Source: Burkholderiaceae bacterium (lineage in GTDB: Bacteria > Pseudomonadota > Gammaproteobacteria > Burkholderiales > Burkholderiaceae_C). From it: a stretch of 64,000 nt of DNA. Of this stretch, positions 9,243 through 18,558 are shown piece by piece. Every line of letters begins with the position of its first letter. The stretch's first letter is position 1. Location: contig JAGOPK010000002.1 of the NCBI GenBank assembly GCA_017992055.1, positions 124,001 to 188,000 of the forward strand. Reading direction: 5' to 3'. The position numbers and the translations under genes are program-made. The notes beneath the pieces were generated by a model, which was given only the letters and a program-made list of their open reading frames with translations, had not been told where the DNA came from and made no database searches.

Positions 9243-9380
9243 GGCTGAGGCTCCACGTTGGGGGGCGTTGCGATCCCAGCAGTCTAGACAGGAGCGCACG
9301 CAATGTGCTTGCGCAATGAGGGGGGCGGCGCCGTGGTGAGCGCCATAATCCAGCGCAGAAGTTTCAATCCACGCAACATC
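9243..9380. promoter_or_regulatory. Divergent control region between the Lrp gene and the putrescine operon
   Basis: 138-bp intergenic region between two divergent genes. It holds a palindrome TTGCGCAA at 9309-9316 with related GCGCACGCAATG and GCGCAATG runs beside it, and a CATAAT hexamer at 9344-9349 suitably placed as a -10 for the regulator. Binding by the adjacent Lrp/AsnC protein is likely from context but is an inference; no strong -35 was found for either direction. Confidence 0.45.
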
Positions 9381-9860
9381 ATGCGAAGTGAATCGTCAAA
9401 GCCGCAACTCGATGCGATAGACCGGCAGATCCTGGCCGAGCTGCAGGCCGACGGGCGGCTGTCCAATGTGCAGCTGGCCGAGCGCGTGCACCTGTCGCCC
9501 TCGGCCTGCCTGCGCCGCGTCAAGGCGCTGGAGGATGCCGCGGTGATCGACCGCTATGTGGCGCTGCTGAATGCCAAGGCCCTGGGCCAGCACGGCACCT
9601 GCTTCTCGATCATCAACCTGCAGACCATGAACGACCGCGTGCTGGGCGCCTTCGAGCAGGCGGTGCGCGACCAGCCCGAGGTGCTGGACTGCTTCTACGT
9701 GGCCGGCAGCAACGACTACCTGATCCGCTTCAGCTACCGCGATGCCGAGGACCTGGAGCGCTTCCACACCCAGGTGCTGATGCGCCTGCCGGGGGTGGAA
9801 CGCTCCAACTCCATGCTGGTGCTGCGCACGGTCAAGAAGACGACGGCGCTGCCGCTGTAG
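9381..9860 (+). CDS. Lrp/AsnC family transcriptional regulator
   Basis: Feast/famine regulator (159 aa). Residues 10-55 form the N-terminal winged HTH (LDAIDRQILAELQADGRLSN followed by LAERVHLSPSACLRRVKALE), and the rest is the RAM ligand-binding domain ending in RSNSMLVLRTVKKTTALPL. It is divergent from the putrescine operon and so is the probable local regulator, sensing an amine or amino acid. I chose the ATG at MRSESSKPQ because upstream in-frame codons run into the promoter region. Its last 29 bases overlap the convergent hemerythrin-like gene. Confidence 0.9.
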   Translation: MRSESSKPQLDAIDRQILAELQADGRLSNVQLAERVHLSPSACLRRVKALEDAAVIDRYVALLNAKALGQHGTCFSIINLQTMNDRVLGAFEQAVRDQPEVLDCFYVAGSNDYLIRFSYRDAEDLERFHTQVLMRLPGVERSNSMLVLRTVKKTTALPL

Positions 9861-10431
9861 CCGGCGACGGCTCGGCGGCGGCGCTCACGCGGCGCTCGCG
9901 GCAATCGGCCTCCAGCGCCAGCTGGCGCCGTGCCTCGGGGTAGATCAGCGACTCCTCCAGTGCGATGTGCTCGTGGTACAGGCTGGTGAAGACCTGCACG
10001 CCATGGCGCAGCAGGTCCAGCTCGTACCAGCTGTAGCCCTCGGCCACGGCCTGCAGCTGGGGCGCCAGCTCCAGCCAGTCCTCCTCCAGCCAGCCATGGT
10101 CCTGCTGCAGGCGCAGCACCTGCTCGATCAGCTGCGCATCGCCCTTGCGCACCAGCGGCGGAAACACCAGCGTCTCCTCGTCGGCATGGTGCTGGCGCGC
10201 CTGGCTGCCGAAGAAGCGGCACAGCGTGCGGGCGCTGTGGCGGGCGCCGGCGTCCACGCCATGCTCGGCCAGGTGTTCGACCAGATGGCCCAGCTCCACC
10301 AGGGCCTGCAGCAGGCGGCGGTGCGTGTGGTCCAGGCGCTCCAGCGTGGGCAGCGCGGGCACGGCGCTGCGCGGCGGGCGCTGCCGCCGGGCAGGGGGGG
10401 CGGCTGGGGCAGCTTGAGACTGGGCGGCCAT
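9832..10431 (-). CDS. Hemerythrin HHE cation-binding domain protein
   Basis: Soluble protein of 199 aa. After an Ala/Pro-rich leader it carries a four-helix HHE-type domain with spaced histidines and acids: LDHTHRRLL, RQHHADEETLVFPPL, QDHGWLEEDW and YHEHIALEESLIYPEA. Such domains bind a di-iron centre and are linked to oxygen, nitric oxide or iron sensing/repair. A GAGGTG box precedes the chosen ATG (MAAQSQAA). Its 3' end overlaps the Lrp gene tail to tail. Nothing nearby narrows the role. Confidence 0.8.
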   Translation of the reverse strand: MAAQSQAAPAAPPARRQRPPRSAVPALPTLERLDHTHRRLLQALVELGHLVEHLAEHGVDAGARHSARTLCRFFGSQARQHHADEETLVFPPLVRKGDAQLIEQVLRLQQDHGWLEEDWLELAPQLQAVAEGYSWYELDLLRHGVQVFTSLYHEHIALEESLIYPEARRQLALEADCRERRVSAAAEPSPATAAAPSSS

Positions 10432-10503
10432 GGTCTTCACCTCACGACGTTGATGCGGTGAAGCCCATTCTTCGCCGCCCCCGGGCGGCGATGTTGCGGT
10501 GCG

Positions 10504-11472
10504 TCAACTGCCCTGTCGCTGAGCCGGGTCCGGACCCAGGCCCGTCCCCGGATGCAGCCGCCGGCGCTGGCCGGCCAGGTAGGTCCAGACAAAGCAGGCC
10601 GCGGCATTGCTGGTCAGCTCCGCATGGTCGTAGGCCGGTGCCACTTCCACGCAGTCCATGCCGACGAAGGGCAGGTCGGCCAGTTCTTCCAGCAGGCTCA
10701 GCACCTGGTTGCTGCTCAGGCCGCCGGGCTCGGGCGTGCCGGTGCCGGGGGCGAAGGCGGGATCGAGGCAGTCGATGTCCAGGCTCAGGTACAGCGGCGG
10801 CCGGCCATGCTGGTCCAGGCGCTGGCGGATGGCCTGCAGCACCGGTGCCAGCTGCGCCGGCGACTCCAGGCCACGCAGCGCGCGGGCCGTGAAGATCTGG
10901 CCGCCCTGGTCCTGCACGTAGTCGCGCGCCGCACGTTCGCCGGCCGAGCGGATGCCGATCTGGGTCACGCATTCGGGCAGCAGCAGGCCTTCCTGCAGCG
11001 CCTCGTAGACCCAGGTGCCATGGCCGCTGGGCTCGCCGAAATGGTCAGTCCAGGTGTCGCAATGGGCGTCGAAATGGATCAGCGCCAGCGGCCGGCCCAG
11101 CCGCTGCACCTGGGCGCGCAGCAGGCTCAGCGTCACCGAATGGTCGCCGCCCAGCCACACGCAGTGGTGGGCCTGCATCAGCGCCAGGGCCTGCGGCTGC
11201 AGCGCCGCACGCAGCCGCTCCAGGCTGGTATTGGGCAGGGCCAGGTCGCCGGCATCGCCCAGCACGCCCTGCAGATCGACGTCGAAGTGCGGGTGCGTGG
11301 CATCGCACAGCATGAGGCTGGCCTCGCGGATGGCGCGTGGGCCGAAGCGTGCGCCGGGGCGGTTGGTCACCGCACCATCCCAGGCCAGGCCGGCGATGGC
11401 AAAGGCATGGCCGGGCTGCAGCGCCGGGCAGCGGGCGAAGCTGGATTGCGACAGATAGGCGAAGTCGGTCAC
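10504..11472 (-). CDS. speB: Agmatinase / ureohydrolase (SpeB-like)
   Basis: Manganese ureohydrolase of about 322 aa, probably hydrolysing agmatine to putrescine and urea. All metal motifs are present: LGGDHSVTLSL, HFDAHCDTW and SLDIDCLDPAFAPGTGTPEPGG. The start is uncertain: I use a GTG (VTDFAYLSQSSF) because the conserved fold begins right after it; an ATG at 11547 would add a low-complexity leader of 25 residues. It lies close to the putrescine operon and would feed it. Arginase or guanidinobutyrase activity cannot be excluded. Confidence 0.85.
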   Translation of the reverse strand: MTDFAYLSQSSFARCPALQPGHAFAIAGLAWDGAVTNRPGARFGPRAIREASLMLCDATHPHFDVDLQGVLGDAGDLALPNTSLERLRAALQPQALALMQAHHCVWLGGDHSVTLSLLRAQVQRLGRPLALIHFDAHCDTWTDHFGEPSGHGTWVYEALQEGLLLPECVTQIGIRSAGERAARDYVQDQGGQIFTARALRGLESPAQLAPVLQAIRQRLDQHGRPPLYLSLDIDCLDPAFAPGTGTPEPGGLSSNQVLSLLEELADLPFVGMDCVEVAPAYDHAELTSNAAACFVWTYLAGQRRRLHPGTGLGPDPAQRQGS

Positions 11473-11672
11473 GGGGTGTCGGGCCGGCGGGCCGCTGGAT
11501 GGGGGCTGCGATTGTCGCCAGCGGCGGCCGCCTGGGCGGGACAGCATCTTTCACATCAGGAAATCATCTTCCCGCAATGCGAAATCAAGCCATGCTGCAG
11601 CGCAGCAGGATTTTCCATGGCGATGAAGACGATTTCGCAACATGGAATCGGCACATTAAGTCATTGATTTCA

Positions 11673-11700
11673 TTGAAGACAAATTTCACTCTTCTATAAG
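11673..11700 (+). promoter_or_regulatory. Sigma-70-like promoter of aceA
   Basis: TTGAAG at 11673-11678 and TATAAG at 11695-11700 are separated by 16 bp, followed about 90 bp later by the isocitrate lyase start. The surrounding stretch (11,560-11,720) is strikingly AT-richer than its neighbourhood, and together with the leader it fills the 324-bp gap between the agmatinase and aceA. No other gene is seen in the gap. Confidence 0.6.
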
Positions 11701-11796
11701 ACATAAGTCTTCACGACAGGTCCCGGGACCGTTAGGCTTTGCCCTGTCCACTGTTTCCTGTCTCTCCATCCCCCTCATCCGCCAAGGAGCCTCAGC

Positions 11797-13113
<1,317 letters not shown>

Positions 13114-13152
13114 TGCACTGAGCCACACCCCGCCAGAGGGTGGAGGACGACA

Positions 13153-13190
13153 AGCCCGGCCGTGGCAACACGGCCGGGCTCTTTTGTTTG
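13153..13190 (+). terminator. Rho-independent terminator after aceA
   Basis: A perfect 12-bp stem (AGCCCGGCCGTG / CACGGCCGGGCT) with a GCAA loop is followed by CTTTTGTTTG. It closes the aceA transcript and can also face the convergent ABC genes. Confidence 0.9.
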
Positions 13191-13215
13191 CGACCCGGGT
13201 GTTTGCGGCCCGGAT

Positions 13216-14148
13216 TCAGGCGCGGCGACGGCGCCAGACCAGCAGAGCGAAGCCGGCCGCCGCGCCCAGCAGCACCGGCAGCAGGGCCGGCGTGGCCAGC
13301 CGGGCCAGGGCCTGGCCGGCGTCGTGCAGGGCCCACACCGGCATCTCGGGCAGGGCCAGGGCCACCAGGTCGTCCGGGTTGCGGATCGGCGCCTGCTCCA
13401 GCATCGGCCGGGCGATGAAGGCATGCTGGACCTCGAGTGCCAGCCGCGTCAGCGACGGGCCGAACACCGGCGTCGGCAGGCGCGGGTCCAGCAGTTGCAC
13501 GCCCAGCAGCAGGCCCAGGCCCACCACCGGCAGGCCCCAGCGCTTGAGCCAGGCGCTGGCCGCCATCACGCCCAGCAGCAGCGGCGAGGCCCACAGCACC
13601 GTCAGCAGCAGGCCCAGCAGTACGCGCGCAGCCACCGCCAGCAGGGCCGGCAGCAGCTGCCACCAGGGCTGCATCAGCCAGGCCAGCGGGCCGGCGGTCA
13701 GGCTCACCGTCAGCAGCGCCGCCAGCTGGGCCGCGACCAGGGCCGCCAGCAGGGCCACCATCGGCAGCACCAGCAAGTGCATCAGCAGCATCGCGGCCAG
13801 GGCCAGGCGGTCGTCCACCGGCAGCGAGCGCCAGAACTCGATCGAGCGGTCCTGCACATCGCGCCGCGCCAGGCCCGGCAGCTGGATGGCCACGGCCAGC
13901 AGCACCAGGGTGCCGACCAGGGCCGGCATGGCCGAGCTCCACATCAGCGTGTGCAAGGCCGCCGGCGCACCCTGCAGGCCCTGCAGGTCCAGGTCGGCGC
14001 CGCCGAACTTCATCTGCACGGCGCCGCCGCCAAAGGCCGCCAGCACCAGCATCAGCGCCATCGGCAGGGCCACCAGCAGCAGCCAGCCATTGCGGTGCTG
14101 CATCCACTCGCGGCGCATCAGGGTCAGGAACAGCGGCGGGTTCATCAT
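13216..14148 (-). CDS. ABC-2 type transporter membrane subunit
   Basis: Polytopic membrane protein (310 aa) with about six hydrophobic segments, e.g. GWLLLVALPMALMLVLAAF (residues 21-39), LVGTLVLLAVAIQLPG, and a final LLPVLLGAAAGFALLVW before a basic RRRRA tail. A large loop between the first two helices is poorly conserved. GGAG precedes the chosen ATG pair (MMNPPLFL). It follows the ATPase gene by 33 bp and a GntR regulator gene lies upstream, the YtrA-YtrB-type arrangement of envelope-stress or antibiotic-responsive exporters. Substrate unknown. Confidence 0.82.
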   Translation of the reverse strand: MMNPPLFLTLMRREWMQHRNGWLLLVALPMALMLVLAAFGGGAVQMKFGGADLDLQGLQGAPAALHTLMWSSAMPALVGTLVLLAVAIQLPGLARRDVQDRSIEFWRSLPVDDRLALAAMLLMHLLVLPMVALLAALVAAQLAALLTVSLTAGPLAWLMQPWWQLLPALLAVAARVLLGLLLTVLWASPLLLGVMAASAWLKRWGLPVVGLGLLLGVQLLDPRLPTPVFGPSLTRLALEVQHAFIARPMLEQAPIRNPDDLVALALPEMPVWALHDAGQALARLATPALLPVLLGAAAGFALLVWRRRRA

Positions 14149-14181
14149 CGGTCTCCGGTGCATGGGCCTGGGCTGCCGGGC

Positions 14182-15093
14182 TCAGGCGGCCTGGCTGCGG
14201 TTGATCTCGGGGCGGCGCGTCAGCGCCATGAACAAGTCCACCAGGCTGGGCCGCAGGCGCTGGCCGAGCGCGGCCACCTCGGGCGGCGGCTCGCCGGCAA
14301 ACAGCGCCGCATGGCCGCCGGGCGCGGCCGGCGAGCGGTAGCGCAGCAGCGGATGGGCGGCGGCCATGGCCTCGGCCGCCGACGGGTCGTGGCCCAGCGC
14401 CACATAGCGCCCCTCGACCTCGGCCAGCGGGATGTCCAGCACCAGCCGGCCCTCGTTGAGCATCAGCACGTCCGACAGCAGGCTTTCCACCTCCTCGACC
14501 TGGTGGGTGGAGATGATCACGCTGCGCTCGCCGTCGCACCATTCGTCGATCAGCATCTCGTAGAAGGCCTGGCGCGAGGGCACGTCCAGGCCCAGCGTGG
14601 GCTCGTCCAGGATCAGCAGGCGCGCGTCGATGGCCGCCACCAGGGCCAGGTGCACCTGCACCACCATGCCGCGCGACAGGGTCTTGATCTTCTGCCCCAG
14701 GCCGACGCTGGTGCGGCGCATCAGGTGGCGGGCGCGTTCGGGCGAGAAGCCCGGGTGCAGGCCCTGCATCAGCTCGATCAGCTGGGCCACGGTGGCCCAG
14801 CGCGGCAGGATGGCCACGTCGGGGATGTAGGCCAGCTGGCGCAGCAGGGCCACGCGGTCGGGCTTGGGCCGCAGGCCCAGCACCTCCAGCCGGCCCTGGC
14901 AGTCGATCAGGCCGACCAGGGCCTTCAGCAGCGAGGTCTTGCCGGCGCCGTTGTGGCCCAGCAGGCCGACCACGCGGCCGGGCGCGACCTGGAAGCTGAG
15001 GTCGTCGAGCGCACGCTTGGCGCCGTAGGCCAGGCCGAGGCCCTGGGCTTGGATCAGTGCTTGTTGTGCGGCTTGTGGCATGGCTTGTGACAT
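14182..15093 (-). CDS. ABC transporter ATP-binding protein (YtrB-like)
   Basis: ATPase (303 aa) of the same exporter. Walker A is LLGHNGAGKTSLL (about residues 44-56), Walker B is RLLILDEPTLGLD, and the switch histidine is in IISTHQVEEVE. The signature is the degenerate TLSRGMVVQV rather than LSGGQ, as often seen in YtrB/YhcH-type ATPases. The C-terminal 90 residues are an accessory region of unknown role. Operon position between the GntR gene and the membrane subunit supports the assignment. Confidence 0.88.
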   Translation of the reverse strand: MSQAMPQAAQQALIQAQGLGLAYGAKRALDDLSFQVAPGRVVGLLGHNGAGKTSLLKALVGLIDCQGRLEVLGLRPKPDRVALLRQLAYIPDVAILPRWATVAQLIELMQGLHPGFSPERARHLMRRTSVGLGQKIKTLSRGMVVQVHLALVAAIDARLLILDEPTLGLDVPSRQAFYEMLIDEWCDGERSVIISTHQVEEVESLLSDVLMLNEGRLVLDIPLAEVEGRYVALGHDPSAAEAMAAAHPLLRYRSPAAPGGHAALFAGEPPPEVAALGQRLRPSLVDLFMALTRRPEINRSQAA

Positions 15094-15129
15094 GGCTTGG
15101 CTTTCTTGGGGTGCGGCGGTCCGGTGGAC

Positions 15130-15486
15130 TCAGGCGTTCCAGTCCAGGTCGGTCGGGCCCAGGCCCAGGCGCGACAGCCGCGCGCGCAGCTGCGGCCACT
15201 CGGCATTCAGGAAGCGCTGGCGCGCCGTGCGCCGCAGCCGCTCGCGGGCGCCGGGTCGCACATACAGGCCCAGGCCGCGGCGGTTGTCGAGCAGGCCTTC
15301 GTCGTCCAGCGCCTGCAGCGCGCGGCTGACGGTCAGCGGATTGATCAGGTAGTGGCTGGCCAGGCTGCGCACCGAGGGCATGGCCTCGCCCTCGGCGATC
15401 TCGCCGTCCAGCAGGCGCGCGGCCAGCTGGTCGGCCAGCTGCTGGTAGATCGGTGATCGGGCGTCCCAGGTGGGCAGGGTGGGCAT
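15130..15486 (-). CDS. GntR family regulator (YtrA subfamily)
   Basis: Small GntR regulator (118 aa) consisting of the winged HTH (IYQQLADQLAARLLDGEIAEG then MPSVRSLASHYLINPLTVSRAL) and a short C-terminal helical tail, the YtrA/YhcF plan without a large effector domain. It heads the ABC exporter operon and probably represses it. The ATG MPTLPTWDAR is chosen because homologous sequence begins just after it. Confidence 0.87.
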   Translation of the reverse strand: MPTLPTWDARSPIYQQLADQLAARLLDGEIAEGEAMPSVRSLASHYLINPLTVSRALQALDDEGLLDNRRGLGLYVRPGARERLRRTARQRFLNAEWPQLRARLSRLGLGPTDLDWNA

Positions 15487-15651
15487 GGTGGGCGCACGGC
15501 CGGGCCGGGTGTGTTGGTGATGCAGCACACCATATCGCCTGGCGTGGGGCGCGGCGCGGGCGGCGCGACAGGCTGCAGCGTCGGCCGACAGGCTGCAGGC
15601 ATGGCCGTCCTGGGCTGGCTGCAGGCCTGCCCGTCCTTATCATGCCCGCCC

Positions 15652-17085
15652 ATGAACATCATCATCCTCGGCGCCGGCCGCGTCGGCGAAAGCGTGGCCG
15701 AGAGCCTGGTGTCCGAGCGCAACGACATCACCGTCGTCGACACCAGCCCGGAGCGCCTGCGCGAGCTGCAGGAGCGGCTGGATCTGCGCGGCGTGGCCGG
15801 CAACGGCATCCAGCCCAGCGTGCTGGAGGCCGCCGGCGCCCGCGATGCCGACATGCTGATCGCCTGCGCCTCGGCCGACGAGACCAATCTGGTGGCCTGC
15901 AAGGTGGCGCACGACCTGTTCTCGATCCCCACGCGCATCGCCCGCGTGCGCTCGCCGGAATTCAAGCCCGGCGACAAGCTGCTGGGCCCCGAGGGCTTTG
16001 CGGTCGACGAGCTGATCTGCCCCGAAGAATCGGTGACGCGCACCATCCGCCGGCTGATCGCCTATCCCGAGGCGCTGCAGGTGCTGGAGTTTGCCGGCGG
16101 CGCGGCCAGCCTGATCGCGGTGCGCGCGGTGAGCGGCGGGCCGATGGTCGGCCACATCATCTCCGAGCTGCCGCAGCTGGTGCCCCAGGTGCCGATGCGC
16201 TTCGTCGCCCTCTACCGCAAGACCGAGCAGGGCGGCGACCAGCGCGTGGTCTGCGACGGCGCCACGCGCATCGTGGCCGGCGACGAGGTCTTCGTGCTCG
16301 CCGCCACCCCGCACATCCGCCGCGTGCTGGAGGCGCTGCGCAAGCGCGACCAGCCGGTGCGCCGGGTGATGATCGCCGGCGGTGGCCGCGTCGGCCTGCG
16401 CCTGGCGCGCGAGCTGCAGGGCGAGCTGAGGCTGAAGCTGGTGGAGCAGAGCCTGGCGCGCTGCGAGTACCTGACCACCCAGCTCGACAGCGAGGTGCTG
16501 GTGCTGCATGGCGACTCCACCGACGAGGACTTGCTGGAGCGCGAGCAGGTCGAGGACTGCGACCTGTTCCTGGCCCTGACCAGCGACGACGAGGACAACA
16601 TCATGGCCTGCCTGCTGGCCAAGCGCATGGGCGCGCGCCGCGTGCTGGCCCTGATCAACCGCCGCGCCTATGCCGACCTGGTGCAGGGCACGCAGATCGA
16701 CATTGCACTGAGCCCGGCGCAGACCGTCATCGGCGAGCTGCTGGCCCATGTGCGGCGCGGCGACGTGGAGGCGGTGCACAGCCTGCGCCGCGGCGCCGCC
16801 GAGGCGCTGGAGGCGGTGGCCCGCGGCGACCGCAAGACCAGCCGCGTGGTCGGCCGGCGCATCGAGCAGCTGGACCTGCCCAAGGGCGCGCAGATCGGCG
16901 CCCTGGTGCGCATGGGCGGTGAGGGCGGCGAGGGCGGCGGCCAGGCCGTCCCGCCCCAGGTCATCATCCCGCACCACGACACGGTGATCGAGCGCAACGA
17001 CCATGTGATCGTCTTCGTGCCGCGCAAGCGCATGGTGCGCGAGGTCGAGAAGCTGTTCCAGGTCGGCGCCACCTTCCTGTTCTGA
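15652..17085 (+). CDS. trkA: Trk system potassium uptake protein TrkA
   Basis: Peripheral regulatory subunit of the Trk K+ channel (477 aa). It has two repeats of an RCK_N plus RCK_C unit: NAD-binding motifs IIILGAGRVGESVAESL at the N-terminus and MIAGGGRVGLRLARELQ near residue 240, each followed by an acidic nucleotide-contact strand. A short Gly/Glu-rich insertion (GGEGGEGGGQ) lies in the last RCK_C domain. The ATG is the first that gives MNIIILGAGRVG. trkH follows after 11 bp, so they form one unit. Confidence 0.95.
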   Translation: MNIIILGAGRVGESVAESLVSERNDITVVDTSPERLRELQERLDLRGVAGNGIQPSVLEAAGARDADMLIACASADETNLVACKVAHDLFSIPTRIARVRSPEFKPGDKLLGPEGFAVDELICPEESVTRTIRRLIAYPEALQVLEFAGGAASLIAVRAVSGGPMVGHIISELPQLVPQVPMRFVALYRKTEQGGDQRVVCDGATRIVAGDEVFVLAATPHIRRVLEALRKRDQPVRRVMIAGGGRVGLRLARELQGELRLKLVEQSLARCEYLTTQLDSEVLVLHGDSTDEDLLEREQVEDCDLFLALTSDDEDNIMACLLAKRMGARRVLALINRRAYADLVQGTQIDIALSPAQTVIGELLAHVRRGDVEAVHSLRRGAAEALEAVARGDRKTSRVVGRRIEQLDLPKGAQIGALVRMGGEGGEGGGQAVPPQVIIPHHDTVIERNDHVIVFVPRKRMVREVEKLFQVGATFLF

Positions 17086-17096
17086 CGGCCGCGCAG

Positions 17097-18554
17097 ATGA
17101 CCGCTCCGCTTGCCGTCGTCGGCCTGGTCGGCCGCATGCTGGTGCTGTTCGGCCTGCTGATGGGCGTGCCGCTGGCCTTTGCGCTGGCCGACAGCGATCC
17201 GGCCGAACAGGCCTTTCTGACCGGCATCGCCATCACCCTGGCCGCCGGCCTGCTGCTGAGCCTGGCCACGCGGCGCTACCGCCGCGAGCTGCAGCCGCGC
17301 GACGGCTTTGTGCTGGTGGGCCTGACCTGGCTGCTGCTGCCGGCCTTTGCGGCGCTGCCGCTGTGGCTGGCGGTGCCGGGGCTGAGCGCCACCGACGCCT
17401 ATTTCGAGGCCATGAGCGGCCTCACCGCCACCGGCGCCACGGTCATCACCGGGCTGGACCGGCTGCCGCTGTCGGTGAATGTCTGGCGCTGCTTCATGAT
17501 GCTGGTGGGCGGCCTGGGCATCATCGTGCTGGCGGTGGCCATCCTGCCGCTGCTGGGCGTGGGTGGCGCCCAGCTGTTCAAGGCCGAGGTGGCCGGGCCG
17601 CTGAAGGACAGCAAGCTGACGCCGCGCATGGCCGAGACGGCGCGCGGCCTGTGGACGGTCTACATGCTGTTCTCGCTGGCCTGCTTCTTCGCCTACCGCT
17701 GGGCCGGCATGGGCTGGGCCGATGCCTTCATGCACATGTGCACCACCATGGGCCTGGGAGGCTTCTCGTCGCACGACCTGAGCTTCGGCCACTGGAACTC
17801 GGCGCGCATCGAGGCCGTGGCCATCGTCTTCATGATGCTGGCCGGCATCAACTTCGCGCTGTACTTCGCCGCCTGGCGCCAGCGCTCGCTGCGCCTGCTG
17901 TGGCGCGATGTGGAGGTGCGGGCCTTCTATGCGGTGGTGCTGGGCAGCGTGCTGCTGATCAGCACCTACCTGACCGTGCACCAGGTCTATCCCGGCTTTG
18001 GCGATGCGCTGCGCCACACCGCCTTCCATGTGGTGTCGCTGGCCACCACCACCGGCTATGCCACGCACGACTATGCGCAGTGGCCGATGTTCGCGCCGCT
18101 GCTGATGATCCTGCTGGGCTGCTTTGCCACCTGTGCCGGCTCCACCGGCGGCGGCATCAAGATGGTCAGGCTGCTGCTGCTGCTCAAGCAGAGCCAGCGC
18201 GAGCTGGTGCGCATCGTGCACCCGAATGCGGTCAACCCGGTGGTGCTGGGCGGCCAGGTGGTCAGCCCCAGGGTGATGCAGAGCGTGATCGCCTACATGA
18301 TGATCTATGGCGCCACCCTGGTCGGCCTGACCATGGTGCTGCTGTTCACCGGCCTGGATGTGGTGACGGCCTTCACCGCGGTGATCGCCTGTGTCAACAA
18401 CATCGGCCCGGGCCTGGGCGAGGTCGGCCCGGCGGTCAATTTCGGCGGCCTGAGCGACTTCCAGACCTGGGTCTGCACCTTTGCCATGCTGCTGGGCCGG
18501 CTGGAGCTGCTGAGCCTGATGGTGCTGCTGACGCCGCAGTTCTGGCGGGGATGA
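17097..18554 (+). CDS. trkH: Trk system potassium transporter TrkH
   Basis: Membrane K+ channel subunit (485 aa) with about ten transmembrane helices and the four pore-loop repeats: SGLTATGATVITGLD, TTMGLGGFSSHD, TTTGYATHDYAQWP and CVNNIGPGLGEVGP. The TCAGSTGGGIKMVR stretch is a family hallmark. It pairs with the adjacent TrkA and is followed by a CBS/nucleotidyltransferase protein only 4 bp later, suggesting co-expression. Confidence 0.95.
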   Translation: MTAPLAVVGLVGRMLVLFGLLMGVPLAFALADSDPAEQAFLTGIAITLAAGLLLSLATRRYRRELQPRDGFVLVGLTWLLLPAFAALPLWLAVPGLSATDAYFEAMSGLTATGATVITGLDRLPLSVNVWRCFMMLVGGLGIIVLAVAILPLLGVGGAQLFKAEVAGPLKDSKLTPRMAETARGLWTVYMLFSLACFFAYRWAGMGWADAFMHMCTTMGLGGFSSHDLSFGHWNSARIEAVAIVFMMLAGINFALYFAAWRQRSLRLLWRDVEVRAFYAVVLGSVLLISTYLTVHQVYPGFGDALRHTAFHVVSLATTTGYATHDYAQWPMFAPLLMILLGCFATCAGSTGGGIKMVRLLLLLKQSQRELVRIVHPNAVNPVVLGGQVVSPRVMQSVIAYMMIYGATLVGLTMVLLFTGLDVVTAFTAVIACVNNIGPGLGEVGPAVNFGGLSDFQTWVCTFAMLLGRLELLSLMVLLTPQFWRG

Positions 18555-18558
18555 AACG

